The position numbers were made by a program, and so were the translations under genes. The notes under the pieces were generated by a model that did no database searches, was not told the origin of the DNA, and worked only from the letters and a program-made list of their open reading frames with translations. From Macrococcoides psychrotolerans (GTDB lineage: Bacteria > Bacillota > Bacilli > Staphylococcales > Staphylococcaceae), in contig NZ_CP124591.1 in the NCBI RefSeq assembly GCF_038095555.1, positions 1,860,001 to 1,924,000 of the forward strand: a stretch of 64,000 nt of DNA, given 5' to 3'. Positions 7,436 to 15,969 of this stretch are shown piece by piece. Within the stretch, counting starts at the first letter, position 1. The number at the start of each line of letters is the position of its first letter.

Positions 7436-7914
7436 GCAATATCGCAAAGATTATGCCAGCATCAATGGTTGATGGTGAAGGTGTACGCGTCAGCGTATAC
7501 ATTTCAGGATGCAATTTTCACTGTCCAGGTTGTTACAATGCAAGTATATGGGACTTCCATAAAGGTACGCCTTGGTCAGAAGCGCTTAAACTTGAAATTA
7601 TAGCATTATTAGACCACGACTATATCCAAGGTCTTTCTATTCTCGGTGGAGAACCATTGCAGAATGCTGAACTTACACACGAACTCATACGTTCAGTAAG
7701 AGAACATTTCGGACATTCTAAAGACATATGGCTCTGGTCCGGTTATATGATTGAATGGATATCACGTTCGTCTTTTGCGTTTATATTAGATGATATTGAT
7801 GTCCTCATTGATGGACCCTTTGTAAAGTCTCTTTATAGACATAACTTAAAGTTTAGAGGTTCTCTTAATCAGCGAATACACGACTTAAGTAAAAAACGCA
7901 CACCTTTCAAATGA
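7432..7914 (+). CDS. nrdG: Anaerobic ribonucleotide reductase activating enzyme (radical SAM)
   Basis: NrdG is the radical-SAM activase that generates the glycyl radical on NrdD. The 160-residue product has the 4Fe-4S motif CNFHCPGC (CX3CX2C) at about residues 26-33 and the GGEPL motif used for SAM binding. The start ATG at 7432 overlaps the nrdD stop codon (ATGA) with no ribosome-binding site of its own, so expression probably depends on coupling. Size and position downstream of nrdD are standard. Confidence 0.96.
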   Translation: MSNIAKIMPASMVDGEGVRVSVYISGCNFHCPGCYNASIWDFHKGTPWSEALKLEIIALLDHDYIQGLSILGGEPLQNAELTHELIRSVREHFGHSKDIWLWSGYMIEWISRSSFAFILDDIDVLIDGPFVKSLYRHNLKFRGSLNQRIHDLSKKRTPFK

Positions 7915-7941
7915 ATTGGAGGGTGTGCATTGTATTTATTA

Positions 7942-8670
7942 CTACTTTCTTCTAGCAGATATAATTAGCATCATCGGTCTTCTGAGTTCATCTTTCATTT
8001 CAGGATTGGACTCAAGCATATCTTTACTAGGTTCAGGTTCATCAATGCCCTTAATAACAAAGTTGTTATCAATCAGCACACTCAAATAATGTGATAATGT
8101 ACGATGGTATTTACGAACTTCTTCTCCAAGAAAATTCGTCTCACGTTCTCCTTCTTTATAGTAATTGTCTACCGGCCAATATAATTTATTCCCTTCCTCA
8201 TCATATATCCACTGTTGAGAGCCTTCAGCTGTATAAACAGGATGTTCTATACTAAAAATAAATGTGCCATTAATCGTGAGCACTTCTTTTACTTGTTCAA
8301 CGACATCTTTGAATGAAGGCATATAATGAATGGCAAGTGAACTCATCACTACTTCAAACTCGTGGGGCTCAAAATGCATTTCGTCCATAGACTGCTCAAG
8401 AAATGTTATTTTATCGGCATCAGGTTGTTGCCTGGCATGTTTTAACATCTTTTCAGAAACATCTATTCCTACTACTTTTGAAGCACCAGCCTCAACTGCA
8501 TATTGACAATGCCAGCCATAACCACACCCTAAATCTAATACCGCTGCATCTTCTAGATTGGGTAACAATGATTTAAACGCTTCCCATTCACCGGCGGCCT
8601 CTAATCCATTTTTCGAACGTTCCATCTCACTATAGTTTTGGAATAAGGTGTCATCGTATCGTTTATCCAT
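7942..8670 (-). CDS. Class I SAM-dependent methyltransferase
   Basis: The 242-residue protein has the Rossmann methyltransferase motif I (VLDLGCGYGWHCQ, about residue 45), an acidic loop (GIDVSEKML) binding the SAM ribose, and motif IV-like SSLAIHYMPS. The substrate cannot be told; the family includes small-molecule and quinone-type methyltransferases. It is the last gene of a minus-strand unit HAD, beta-helix protein, alpha/beta hydrolase, methyltransferase, with 12 bases to the gene before it. Confidence 0.87.
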   Translation of the reverse strand: MDKRYDDTLFQNYSEMERSKNGLEAAGEWEAFKSLLPNLEDAAVLDLGCGYGWHCQYAVEAGASKVVGIDVSEKMLKHARQQPDADKITFLEQSMDEMHFEPHEFEVVMSSLAIHYMPSFKDVVEQVKEVLTINGTFIFSIEHPVYTAEGSQQWIYDEEGNKLYWPVDNYYKEGERETNFLGEEVRKYHRTLSHYLSVLIDNNFVIKGIDEPEPSKDMLESNPEMKDELRRPMMLIISARRK

Positions 8671-8682
8671 ATTTTTCCCCTT

Positions 8683-9459
8683 TTATTCTTGTTTCAAGAA
8701 ATCCAAAGCTTCTTTTTCAAAGTTTTCTTTTTCTTCAAACAGCATCGCATGCCCACTCTTTTCAAATGTAATAAGTTTGCTACCCGAGATATATTGATGT
8801 ATCGTTTCAGCTTCATCTTGAGGAATAAGTTCATCATACTTCCCATTTAAAATCAGCGTCGGTGCTGTAATGGACTTAAAGTCTTCTACATTAAAATCAA
8901 TTGTAGATAATATTACTGCATCTTCTTCCTTGTCTGTCAGTCCATTAGATGTTTCAATCATTTTCTTATAATATTTCTTAATAGCCTTAACATCATGATA
9001 CATATAATCCATCAACACTTCGTTACGCTTAGAGCGTGATAATGTTCTTAGTATACTTGCATACTTGTAATGAAATTTCTGTTCTGCTTCGTAATAACTC
9101 TGTTGACCGATGCTCATAACTACAAGGTGATTCACGTACTCTGGATACTTTGCAGCGATACTACCTGCAACCATTCCACCGAGGCCAAAGCCCATGAAAT
9201 GTGCATTTTTAATAAACAATTTATCCAGAACTGTTAGCACATCCTCAATATAACCATCCATTGTTATCGTCGTGAGTTTATCAGACAGGCCATGCCCTCT
9301 TAGGTCGATCTTTATTAATTGAAAATCTTTAAAGGCATCGTTAAATGCGTCAAACATTGACGTATTCATAAATTGGCCATGAATCATGACAAGCGGATAA
9401 CCTTTCCCTCTAATTGTATAGTGTATTGCAACATCGTTATTTGTTAATGCAAGCTCCAT
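8683..9459 (-). CDS. Alpha/beta-hydrolase fold protein lacking the nucleophile serine
   Basis: The 258-residue protein has the alpha/beta-hydrolase pattern: oxyanion-region HGQFMN, strand-turn HGLSD, and C-terminal acid and base in NGKYDELIP (Asp209) and KSGHAML (His237). The nucleophile elbow, usually G-x-S-x-G, reads GFGLGG: residue 92 is Gly, encoded by GGC at 9184-9186, one base from AGC (Ser). The remaining fold is intact with no frameshift. The protein may be catalytically dead, may serve as a binding protein, or the base may be a sequencing error. The ATG has an AGGTG site five bases upstream. Confidence 0.88.
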   Translation of the reverse strand: MELALTNNDVAIHYTIRGKGYPLVMIHGQFMNTSMFDAFNDAFKDFQLIKIDLRGHGLSDKLTTITMDGYIEDVLTVLDKLFIKNAHFMGFGLGGMVAGSIAAKYPEYVNHLVVMSIGQQSYYEAEQKFHYKYASILRTLSRSKRNEVLMDYMYHDVKAIKKYYKKMIETSNGLTDKEEDAVILSTIDFNVEDFKSITAPTLILNGKYDELIPQDEAETIHQYISGSKLITFEKSGHAMLFEEKENFEKEALDFLKQE

Positions 9460-9470
9460 AAAACACCTCG

Positions 9471-10184
9471 TTATCTTATAATCTTCGCAAATTCATGTAC
9501 ATCTGATGATTCATCATAATTATAATTTTCAGTGTACTCTACTGTCTTTATTGTACAGTTATTTTTAATTGTAACATTATCTCCACGTACAAGTTCTGCA
9601 ACAATATTTTCTAGCGTCACGACCGAACCATCGATTGCTCTTACTGATAATCTCGAATCTTTGTCTTTAAGTAGTAACATTTCACGTTCTGCTTTCACTT
9701 GTACTTCCTCGCCATTTAAATAACGGATATTACTGACCTCACTGACAATAATCTCCGCCGCTTGCACTGTCAGATCATTATCGAGCTGTAATGAGCCTGT
9801 TGACCTAAAACGTTCCGAGTTTATTGGTCCACGTGCAACCACTACCCCTGTTGAATCGAATTTTTCACTTCTCAGTCCACCTTCAGTCTGTAGACGCCCT
9901 TTATTATGAATAGATGCGGATATTGTATCACGATTCACTCTAAGCTCTGCATCTTTATCGATTGTCAGCTGCTCTGTTTCAAGGGTATCTTCTATATTCA
10001 ATGTACCAGAAACACGAATAAATGGTGCATTGACTTTTCCTTGTACAGTGAGGGTTCCTGTTTCATGTATCATTATTTCATTTGCTTCAATGCTCGAAGT
10101 TACAGTTACAGGAGCACTTACTTCTATCTTCTCAAATATTCCACCTTCTACGCTTGCAGGTTCGTTCCAATTGATCATTGTCAT
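9471..10184 (-). CDS. Bactofilin-like right-handed beta-helix protein
   Basis: The 237-residue protein has short beta-strand repeats with periodic G, N and T turns (VTVTSSIEANEIMIHETG, LTVQGKVNAPFIRVSGTLN), the signature of bactofilin or polymer-forming cytoskeletal proteins. It has no signal peptide or membrane helix. Length exceeds the usual 110-150 residue bactofilins, and the C-terminal third (residues 150-237) is a second, less regular beta region. It resembles the Bacillus YhbE/YhbF group only in general pattern. The start ATGA overlaps the stop of the upstream HAD gene, so the two are translationally coupled. Cytoskeletal or cell-envelope scaffolding is inference. Confidence 0.6.
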   Translation of the reverse strand: MTMINWNEPASVEGGIFEKIEVSAPVTVTSSIEANEIMIHETGTLTVQGKVNAPFIRVSGTLNIEDTLETEQLTIDKDAELRVNRDTISASIHNKGRLQTEGGLRSEKFDSTGVVVARGPINSERFRSTGSLQLDNDLTVQAAEIIVSEVSNIRYLNGEEVQVKAEREMLLLKDKDSRLSVRAIDGSVVTLENIVAELVRGDNVTIKNNCTIKTVEYTENYNYDESSDVHEFAKIIR

Positions 10185-10804
10185 GTAATCGTCTCCTCGT
10201 CTAAAATATTTAATATTTCTATCATTGTATGTGTTTTCATTTCTTTAGTATTTATCAGTCGTATTCCTGTACCGACTGCATCCACAATTTCATCACCTGT
10301 TACAAATAATGTATCTTGAGGGCGTGTGTCTAATGAACGACACATCTCAATCAACTGTGTTTCACCAATCGTATTTTCTTCTGTAATGATTGTATGCGTA
10401 ATATAATTTTCTATACCCAGAACATCGATAATATAACGCTCATGCTCATACTCACCGGTGGCAATCACTCCAATTTTATAACCTCTATTTTGCAGTCTGG
10501 TCACGGTTTCTTTCATATTATTAGTTTCTGAAGCGAATTTAGGGAAATTTAACGTATAATCCTGCATAAGCTCACGTGTTTCAATGTATGTAATACCAAG
10601 CTTATCAATAACAGCCTGATACACACGCTTAACCGGAACTGCACCTTCTTTATCATATGTTATAAAGTAGTTGATAAAATCTTGCTTTTGCACTTCAGTA
10701 AAGTAGGTTCTGTAATATTCATACTGTGCATCTAAAAAACGCTCAAGTGATAACTTCCTATCTAACAATACTGATTCCATATCAAATATTATAGCCTTAA
10801 CCAT
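10181..10804 (-). CDS. HAD-like hydrolase with DxE in motif I
   Basis: The 207-residue protein is a HAD-superfamily member: motif I FDMES at residues 7-11, motif II IATGEY, and motif IV VTGDEIVDAVGTG. In classic phosphatases motif I is DxD, the second Asp (here Glu10) acting as general acid/base, so activity may be altered. The helical cap lies at about 20-80. It is the first gene of the four-gene minus-strand unit and overlaps the next by four bases. The substrate is unknown; phosphoglycolate phosphatase-like annotation would be a guess. Confidence 0.82.
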   Translation of the reverse strand: MVKAIIFDMESVLLDRKLSLERFLDAQYEYYRTYFTEVQKQDFINYFITYDKEGAVPVKRVYQAVIDKLGITYIETRELMQDYTLNFPKFASETNNMKETVTRLQNRGYKIGVIATGEYEHERYIIDVLGIENYITHTIITEENTIGETQLIEMCRSLDTRPQDTLFVTGDEIVDAVGTGIRLINTKEMKTHTMIEILNILDEETIT

Positions 10805-10874
10805 ATTATCCCTCCGTTAGCAGTATTATACCCTATCTGATACACTGTTATCATATAAAAAGGAGGGAGAAACG

Positions 10875-11414
10875 ATGTGGACAAAAAGAAAATTAATTGG
10901 AAAGCAAGATTATAAGGTCTTTAAAGTCATGACCGCTCAATTTAGCTATTACTCAAATACTGCTGAATTCTATCAAATTGAGGCACCACATTGGATTAAT
11001 ATTATCGCACGATGTAAAGATGATATCATTATGATTCATCAGTATAGAATCGGTATCGAAGATTACAGTTTAGAGTTACCCGGAGGAATTATAGAAGAAC
11101 AAGATATTATCACAGCCGGAATGCGCGAGCTTGAAGAAGAAACAGGTTATACAGGTACGCCTGAAATTATTGGCACGATGCACCCTAATCCAGCACTTTT
11201 TACAAATCATCTCTATACGTTATATGTGAAGGATGCATATTATATAGCGACAAATAAGCTAGAAACATTTGAAGATATCACTGTATATCATGTGCCCTTA
11301 TCAGAAATACACAGAAAAATAGCGCATGGTGAAATTACCAATGCGCTGACACTTGCGAGTTTAATGCAATTAATCTCGAGATATCCTCATTTGTTTGACT
11401 GTAGTAATGAATAA
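10875..11414 (+). CDS. Nudix hydrolase, ADP-ribose pyrophosphatase-like
   Basis: The 179-residue protein has a Nudix box at residues 70-92: ELPGGIIEEQ followed by MRELEEETGY. Compared with the consensus GX5EX7REUXEEXGU the first Glu position is Gln and the loop is one residue short, but the metal-binding REXXEE is complete. The ELPGG context resembles ADP-ribose pyrophosphatases (NudF/YqkG). The start ATG follows AGGAGG. The gene is convergent with, and overlaps by 45 bases, the 3' end of the BtuC-like permease gene, an unusually long antiparallel overlap. Confidence 0.85.
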   Translation: MWTKRKLIGKQDYKVFKVMTAQFSYYSNTAEFYQIEAPHWINIIARCKDDIIMIHQYRIGIEDYSLELPGGIIEEQDIITAGMRELEEETGYTGTPEIIGTMHPNPALFTNHLYTLYVKDAYYIATNKLETFEDITVYHVPLSEIHRKIAHGEITNALTLASLMQLISRYPHLFDCSNE

Positions 11415-12314
11415 TAAAGGCAATCCAATGAGACACATCATAATACTCACTGGAATTTGTACAGGAGGCACGATAACTTTTCCCAGGAAATCTCCAAGTA
11501 ATATAAGTATAGTGCCAAGTAAGGCTGTCGTATGCATTTTACTTAAGAAATTTCCACGCATAAAGAAACGCACAAATGGTGGAATAACCATTCCGACGAA
11601 TCCAATAATACCTGTGAAACTAATCAAAATTGCTGTTGTAATACTTGCAATCGTTAATAATAAATACATAAAACGCGTGGCTTCTAATCCTAATACATGT
11701 GCATGCTCCTGCCCTAGTGACAATAATTCTAACGGTTTATGGTAATAATAAAGTAATAGTATTCCTATGATACTGATAGGGAGTACAATGATCACTTCAT
11801 TCAAAGATACATTATCAAGAGTGCCAAAAAGATAATTCATAATATCCCTAGTTTTATCAGGAAAAAAAAGTATAAGCATATACAGTACACTAGAACAGAA
11901 CAGATTAATGAACATTCCAGTTAGCACAACCCATACCGACTGATGACTTACTTTAATCATCATGCTAAGCAGTATTACAACGAGCAACGTGATTAAACTC
12001 ATCACGATTCCACTGACCGCAATCATCACAAGCGACAGTCCTGTAATTACACCAAATGCACTACCAAGACTGGCACCACTTGCAATACCAAGGGAAAAGC
12101 TGTCCGCAAGATTATTCCTTAATATAATCTGAAAAGTTAAACCACTTAACGACAAAACAGTACCTGCAACAATTCCCATAATGACACGCGGGATTCGTAC
12201 TTCCAATAATATAGACCGATTAAGTGGATCCGTTAAATCTAGCCATCCATTATCAAAGAACAAATGACCACAAATGATGCATAATATGATACAAAACAAG
12301 TGTTTATTGTGCAT
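11370..12314 (-). CDS. BtuC/FecCD-family ABC transporter permease
   Basis: The 314-residue protein has about nine to ten membrane helices and the FecCD signatures VRIPRVIMGIVAGT, FSLGIASGASLGSAFG and LGQEHAHVLGL. It is the permease for vitamin B12 or siderophore uptake. The ATG at 12314 lies inside the end of the substrate-binding-protein gene (11-base overlap), so coupling is likely. No ATPase gene is adjacent: the partner ATPase must be encoded elsewhere, for example a shared FhuC-type protein (inference). Confidence 0.9.
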   Translation of the reverse strand: MHNKHLFCIILCIICGHLFFDNGWLDLTDPLNRSILLEVRIPRVIMGIVAGTVLSLSGLTFQIILRNNLADSFSLGIASGASLGSAFGVITGLSLVMIAVSGIVMSLITLLVVILLSMMIKVSHQSVWVVLTGMFINLFCSSVLYMLILFFPDKTRDIMNYLFGTLDNVSLNEVIIVLPISIIGILLLYYYHKPLELLSLGQEHAHVLGLEATRFMYLLLTIASITTAILISFTGIIGFVGMVIPPFVRFFMRGNFLSKMHTTALLGTILILLGDFLGKVIVPPVQIPVSIMMCLIGLPLLFITTVKQMRISRD

Positions 12315-13149
12315 CTTGTATCGTTTCAGCAAGTTCTTTTAACCCTTGTGCGATACGTGGACCCGGCCTTGAAATTTCATCCTCATGGATCGTGTATACA
12401 GCACCATGCTTCACTGCATTCACATTGCTGAATCCCCCACGTTTTTCTACTGAAGCTTTATATGCTTCATCCGATAAGTCACTTGTTGCAATGATGACAT
12501 CAGGATTCCGTTTAATAATGGCCTCTGAATTTACTGGCTGCCATCCATTGATATCATGGAAGACATTGACACTACCGAGCTGGTGAATCATGTCATCGAA
12601 CAACGTCCCTTTACCACCTGTATAAATCTCAGGCGCCGGAGACACTTCTACTAATACCTTTTTATCAGCCAGTTTGTTGTGATACTCAGCAATCACTTGT
12701 TTTATATCTTCTTTAATTTTCGCTTCAAGTTGATTCGCTTCTTTTTCTTTATGTATAGCTTTACCGATCTGATCGATACTGGTATACATTTCATCGAAGT
12801 TTTGAGCATCTTTTACCGTTACCACCGTAATTCCTTTATCACTTAGACGCTTTAAGACCTTTTCTTGAGAGGTCATCGATTCATGCGCAAAGATTATCGT
12901 CGGTTTTGCTTTTAACAACGCCTCGTAGTTCAACTGCATCGCATCAAATTTTTCAAGGTTTTTAACTTCTTTGGGATAGTCGTCAACGGTTGACACACCA
13001 ATCATTTCTTCTTCCATACCCAGTGCATAAAGAATCTCAGTATTACTTGGCATCAATGAAATAATACGTTCTTCCTTTACTTTGTTTGTTTGTCCGTTGC
13101 ATCCCGTTAATACGCATAAAGTTATCAATAGAATAATTATTCTTTTCAT
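12304..13149 (-). CDS. BtuF-like substrate-binding lipoprotein
   Basis: The 281-residue protein begins with a lipoprotein signal (MKRIIILL ... LTGC, Cys17) and belongs to the helical-backbone metal/cobalamin binding family: the SLMPSNTEILYALG start, the AHESMTSQEKV segment and the ISRPGPRIAQGL C-terminal motif are typical of BtuF. The start at 13149 has GAGGAG six bases upstream; a longer frame to 13194 has no signal peptide and crosses the argS terminator. The pair with the downstream permease suggests vitamin B12 or corrinoid uptake, but a siderophore is possible. Confidence 0.88.
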   Translation of the reverse strand: MKRIIILLITLCVLTGCNGQTNKVKEERIISLMPSNTEILYALGMEEEMIGVSTVDDYPKEVKNLEKFDAMQLNYEALLKAKPTIIFAHESMTSQEKVLKRLSDKGITVVTVKDAQNFDEMYTSIDQIGKAIHKEKEANQLEAKIKEDIKQVIAEYHNKLADKKVLVEVSPAPEIYTGGKGTLFDDMIHQLGSVNVFHDINGWQPVNSEAIIKRNPDVIIATSDLSDEAYKASVEKRGGFSNVNAVKHGAVYTIHEDEISRPGPRIAQGLKELAETIQDAQ

Positions 13150-13162
13150 TTTAGGCTCCTCG

Positions 13163-13196
13163 TAATAAAAGGGTGGGACAACTAAATGTTCCACCC
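13163..13196 (-). terminator. Terminator of argS
   Basis: On the minus strand GGGTGGAAC (13196-13188) pairs with GTCCCACCC (13179-13171) with one G-T wobble, followed by TTTTATTA. It lies 18 bases after the argS stop and separates argS from the BtuF-like gene. Confidence 0.85.
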
Positions 13197-13213
13197 TTCA
13201 TATTTAATAGGAA

Positions 13214-14872
13214 TTACATCTTCTCTGGACTAGACACACCCACTAATGTCAATGCATTCTGTAATGTAATTCTAACTGCTTCAATCATTGCTACATGTGC
13301 ACTTGATTTTTCGATATCATCTGTTAATACTTTTTCAGCATTATAGAACTTATGGAAATGTGCTGCAAGATCCTGTATATAATTTGTAATGCGGTGTGGT
13401 GCACGGTGTTCTGCAGCTTGCTCAATAACACTTTCAAAGTCTGCGACACGCTTTAATAATTCAAATGCTTTTTCATTTGTAATTAAAGCATAGTTCGCGT
13501 CTCGACTTGGTGTGATACCTGTTTCTTTCGCCTGACGTAACATCGAGCATATTCTCGCATGTGCATATTGTGCATAGTAAACTGGATTGTCACTAGATTC
13601 ACTTTTCGCAAGTTCCATGTCGAAATCAAAGTGTGAGTCTGGACTTCTCATCGTTAAGAAATAACGTGCTGCATCAATTCCCACTTCGTCCATAATATCA
13701 CGAAGGGTAATTGCATTCCCTGTACGTTTACTCATCTTCACTTCCTGGCCATCTTGTAATAGACGTACCATCTGCATGACTTGAATTTCAAGACGTTTTG
13801 AATCAACACCAAATGTTTCAAGTGATGCTTTTAATCGATTAATATAACCATGGTGATCCGCACCGAATAAATTAATTAACGTATCATAGCCTCGTTCAAT
13901 CTTATCATAGTGATAGGCGATGTCCGGTAAGAAGTACGTATAAGAACCATCTTTCTTAATCAGTACACGATCTTTGTCATCGCCGAACTCCGTCGTACGT
14001 AACCAAGTTGCACCGTCTTCTTCAAAGATATAACCGTGTTGTCTCATCTGTTCTAACGCTTTATCGATTTCTTTATTCTCATACAACGATGTTTCACTGA
14101 ACCAGTTATCGAAATGTACATTAAATTCCGTTAAATCTTTCTTTAACTTCTCCATTTCGTAATCTAATCCAAGTTTACGGAATGCTTTAATACGTTCAGC
14201 TTCCTCAACATCTTTATATTCAGGATGCTTCTCTGCTAGATCTTTACCGATTTCGATAATATCTTTACCATGATAACCGTCAGCCGGTAACGCTTTGTCT
14301 TCACCTAACGCTTGTAAAAATCTAGCTTCAATTGAGTATGCTAAGTTTTCAATTTGTTTTCCAGCATCGTTAATGTAGTATTCACGTAACACATCATATC
14401 CTGCAGCAGATAACACATTACATAACGTATCTCCTACAGCTGCGTTACGCGCATGTCCGATGTGGAGGCTACCTGTAGGATTCGCAGATACATATTCCAC
14501 TAAGATGCGTTCATCCTTCGGTTCACCTTTTCCAAAATCTTCTTTTTTCGTTAATGCTTCTGTAATAATTCCTGTTAAATACGCATTATCCATGTAGAAG
14601 TTAATAAATCCAGGCCCTGCAATATCGATCTTTGATACGTCTGCTTTTTGAACATCTAAGTTGTCGACAATGGCTTGTGCAATCTCTCTTGGATTACGCT
14701 TTGCGAGTTTTGTTAATACCATCGCAATATTTGTTGCGTAGTCTCCGTTTTTTGTATCTTTTGGATTTTCAATTTTTATTTCAGGCACTTCTGTTACAAG
14801 TTCCGCTTTTAATATGGCTTGCTTTATTTCTTCAATTAACGTTTCCTTCTGCTTTTGTACGATATTCATCAT
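13214..14872 (-). CDS. argS: Arginyl-tRNA synthetase
   Basis: This 552-residue class I aminoacyl-tRNA synthetase charges tRNA-Arg. It has the HIGH-type motif in NPTGSLHIGHARNAAVGD (about residues 127-145), the KMSKS-type VKMSKRTGN (about 383), an N-terminal Add1 domain and a C-terminal DALR anticodon-binding domain with the YAHARI block. Length is standard. The start ATG overlaps the stop of the DUF1934 gene (ATGA), with AAGGAG upstream; either of two adjacent ATG codons could serve. Organisation DUF1934-argS is the usual one in Bacilli. Confidence 0.98.
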   Translation of the reverse strand: MMNIVQKQKETLIEEIKQAILKAELVTEVPEIKIENPKDTKNGDYATNIAMVLTKLAKRNPREIAQAIVDNLDVQKADVSKIDIAGPGFINFYMDNAYLTGIITEALTKKEDFGKGEPKDERILVEYVSANPTGSLHIGHARNAAVGDTLCNVLSAAGYDVLREYYINDAGKQIENLAYSIEARFLQALGEDKALPADGYHGKDIIEIGKDLAEKHPEYKDVEEAERIKAFRKLGLDYEMEKLKKDLTEFNVHFDNWFSETSLYENKEIDKALEQMRQHGYIFEEDGATWLRTTEFGDDKDRVLIKKDGSYTYFLPDIAYHYDKIERGYDTLINLFGADHHGYINRLKASLETFGVDSKRLEIQVMQMVRLLQDGQEVKMSKRTGNAITLRDIMDEVGIDAARYFLTMRSPDSHFDFDMELAKSESSDNPVYYAQYAHARICSMLRQAKETGITPSRDANYALITNEKAFELLKRVADFESVIEQAAEHRAPHRITNYIQDLAAHFHKFYNAEKVLTDDIEKSSAHVAMIEAVRITLQNALTLVGVSSPEKM

Positions 14873-15276
14873 GCTCTCTCCTTATATGTCAGTTCATAAG
14901 AATATGTTCCTATGACCGTGTTGTTTGTTGTGATTGAATATTGTATATAGATATGGCCAGATGTGCCTTCTCTTTTTATAACGAGCTGATTTGTCGTTAT
15001 ATCCATAACAGCTTTCTGATTTGCCATATGATAAATATTCTGCGTTGTTTCTGTAGGTACAAATAAGAAATCCATCGATAATTCGCCGATACGCCGAATC
15101 CGGATACGATTCTCCTCTAATTTTACACGAACGCTTGTTGCAATATTATCAAGCTTCTCTGTATACGTAATATATGAATGCTGCTTGTCGATCAGTTGTC
15201 CAACTGTGTTAACTTCAAACATTTCAGTCTCTTCTTCAGTCTTAATACTTTGTAATACATGAATATCAATGTCCAT
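14869..15276 (-). CDS. DUF1934 (YwiB-like) beta-barrel protein
   Basis: The 135-residue protein is of the DUF1934/YwiB type: residues form a small calycin-like beta barrel with the DIDIHVLQSIKTEEETEMFE start, the central RRIGELSMDFLF segment and a final TYSYELTYKER strand. It has no known enzymatic motif. The ATG at 15276 has a GGTGA site at proper spacing. It precedes and is coupled to argS, a conserved arrangement whose meaning is not known. Confidence 0.85.
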   Translation of the reverse strand: MDIDIHVLQSIKTEEETEMFEVNTVGQLIDKQHSYITYTEKLDNIATSVRVKLEENRIRIRRIGELSMDFLFVPTETTQNIYHMANQKAVMDITTNQLVIKREGTSGHIYIQYSITTNNTVIGTYSYELTYKERA

Positions 15277-15321
15277 ACTGTTCACCACTCTTTTAGTATA
15301 GCTTATATTATATAAAAAATT

Positions 15322-15355
15322 AAAGAAAGCAGGTATAAAAATACCTGCTTTCTTT
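15322..15355 (-). terminator. Terminator of the ywhD-like gene
   Basis: AAAGAAAGCAGGTAT (15322-15336) and ATACCTGCTTTCTTT (15341-15355) form a perfect 15-pair stem with a four-base loop. On the minus strand a T-rich tract follows. It ends the HD-protein/YwhD transcript before the DUF1934-argS unit. Confidence 0.88.
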
Positions 15356-15457
15356 AGTGTCCTAGCTATTTTTATAGCTATTCATATCTTACTTCTCTTA
15401 AGCAAAAAAAACAACCGTTAAATCAGAAGTTCATAATTGTCATAATTTTGACAAATT

Positions 15458-15958
15458 TTACTCTGCAAGTATCGTTTTTAATGCATCATCAGACAATTCC
15501 CACATACGTGCATCATGTTGCATTAAAAATTCTTTTAATACACGACGACTGTCTGCATCAATATGTTCGAGGATATAGTGGTGTTTCATCGATTTATCCA
15601 TCATATTCACATGTTCTGCCATCACTTTATAGCCACGCTTACGCACTTTGTTCACCGCCATATAGCATGCTGTGACGCCTGCATAATATGGTCCTCGTTC
15701 ACCACGTTCAGTTGTCACCCATACGAGCCAGTATTCCTGTTGATCTGGACCTTCTGTTTCAGATTTATCACTGACCCATTTCACGCGTTTTTCAACTTCA
15801 CTTCTTGCATGCATCGCTCCGATATCTATAAAGGCATGCTGCTCTTTAATATCAATAAATACAGGTGCCACGTTATCAAGACTTATTGCACCGATATTAG
15901 TGCCTTTATGTCCATCTAATGGATCATTCTTTATAATGTTAAACTGAAAATCTGCCAT
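15458..15958 (-). CDS. YwhD family protein
   Basis: The 166-residue protein is recognisable as the YwhD family of Bacilli: FQFNIIKNDPLDGHKGTNIG start, IDIGAMHARSEVEKRVKWV in the middle and ERGPYYAGVTACYM segment. The function is unknown. The ATG at 15958 is preferred over GTG 15967, which lies within the GAGGTGA binding site. The gene follows the HD phosphohydrolase with 11 bases between, so they form one unit, an arrangement also common in staphylococci. Confidence 0.85.
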   Translation of the reverse strand: MADFQFNIIKNDPLDGHKGTNIGAISLDNVAPVFIDIKEQHAFIDIGAMHARSEVEKRVKWVSDKSETEGPDQQEYWLVWVTTERGERGPYYAGVTACYMAVNKVRKRGYKVMAEHVNMMDKSMKHHYILEHIDADSRRVLKEFLMQHDARMWELSDDALKTILAE

Positions 15959-15969
15959 ATTTTTCACCT

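Noticed and set aside
9906..10319. 137-codon plus-strand frame across the beta-helix/HAD genes
   Set aside because: It is antisense to two well-supported coupled genes, has no ribosome-binding site and an unlikely Cys- and Tyr-rich composition.
15436..15454. Inverted repeat TTGTCA-N6-TGACAA after the ywhD-like stop
   Set aside because: Short arms in AT-rich DNA with no gene-start context; kept as chance.
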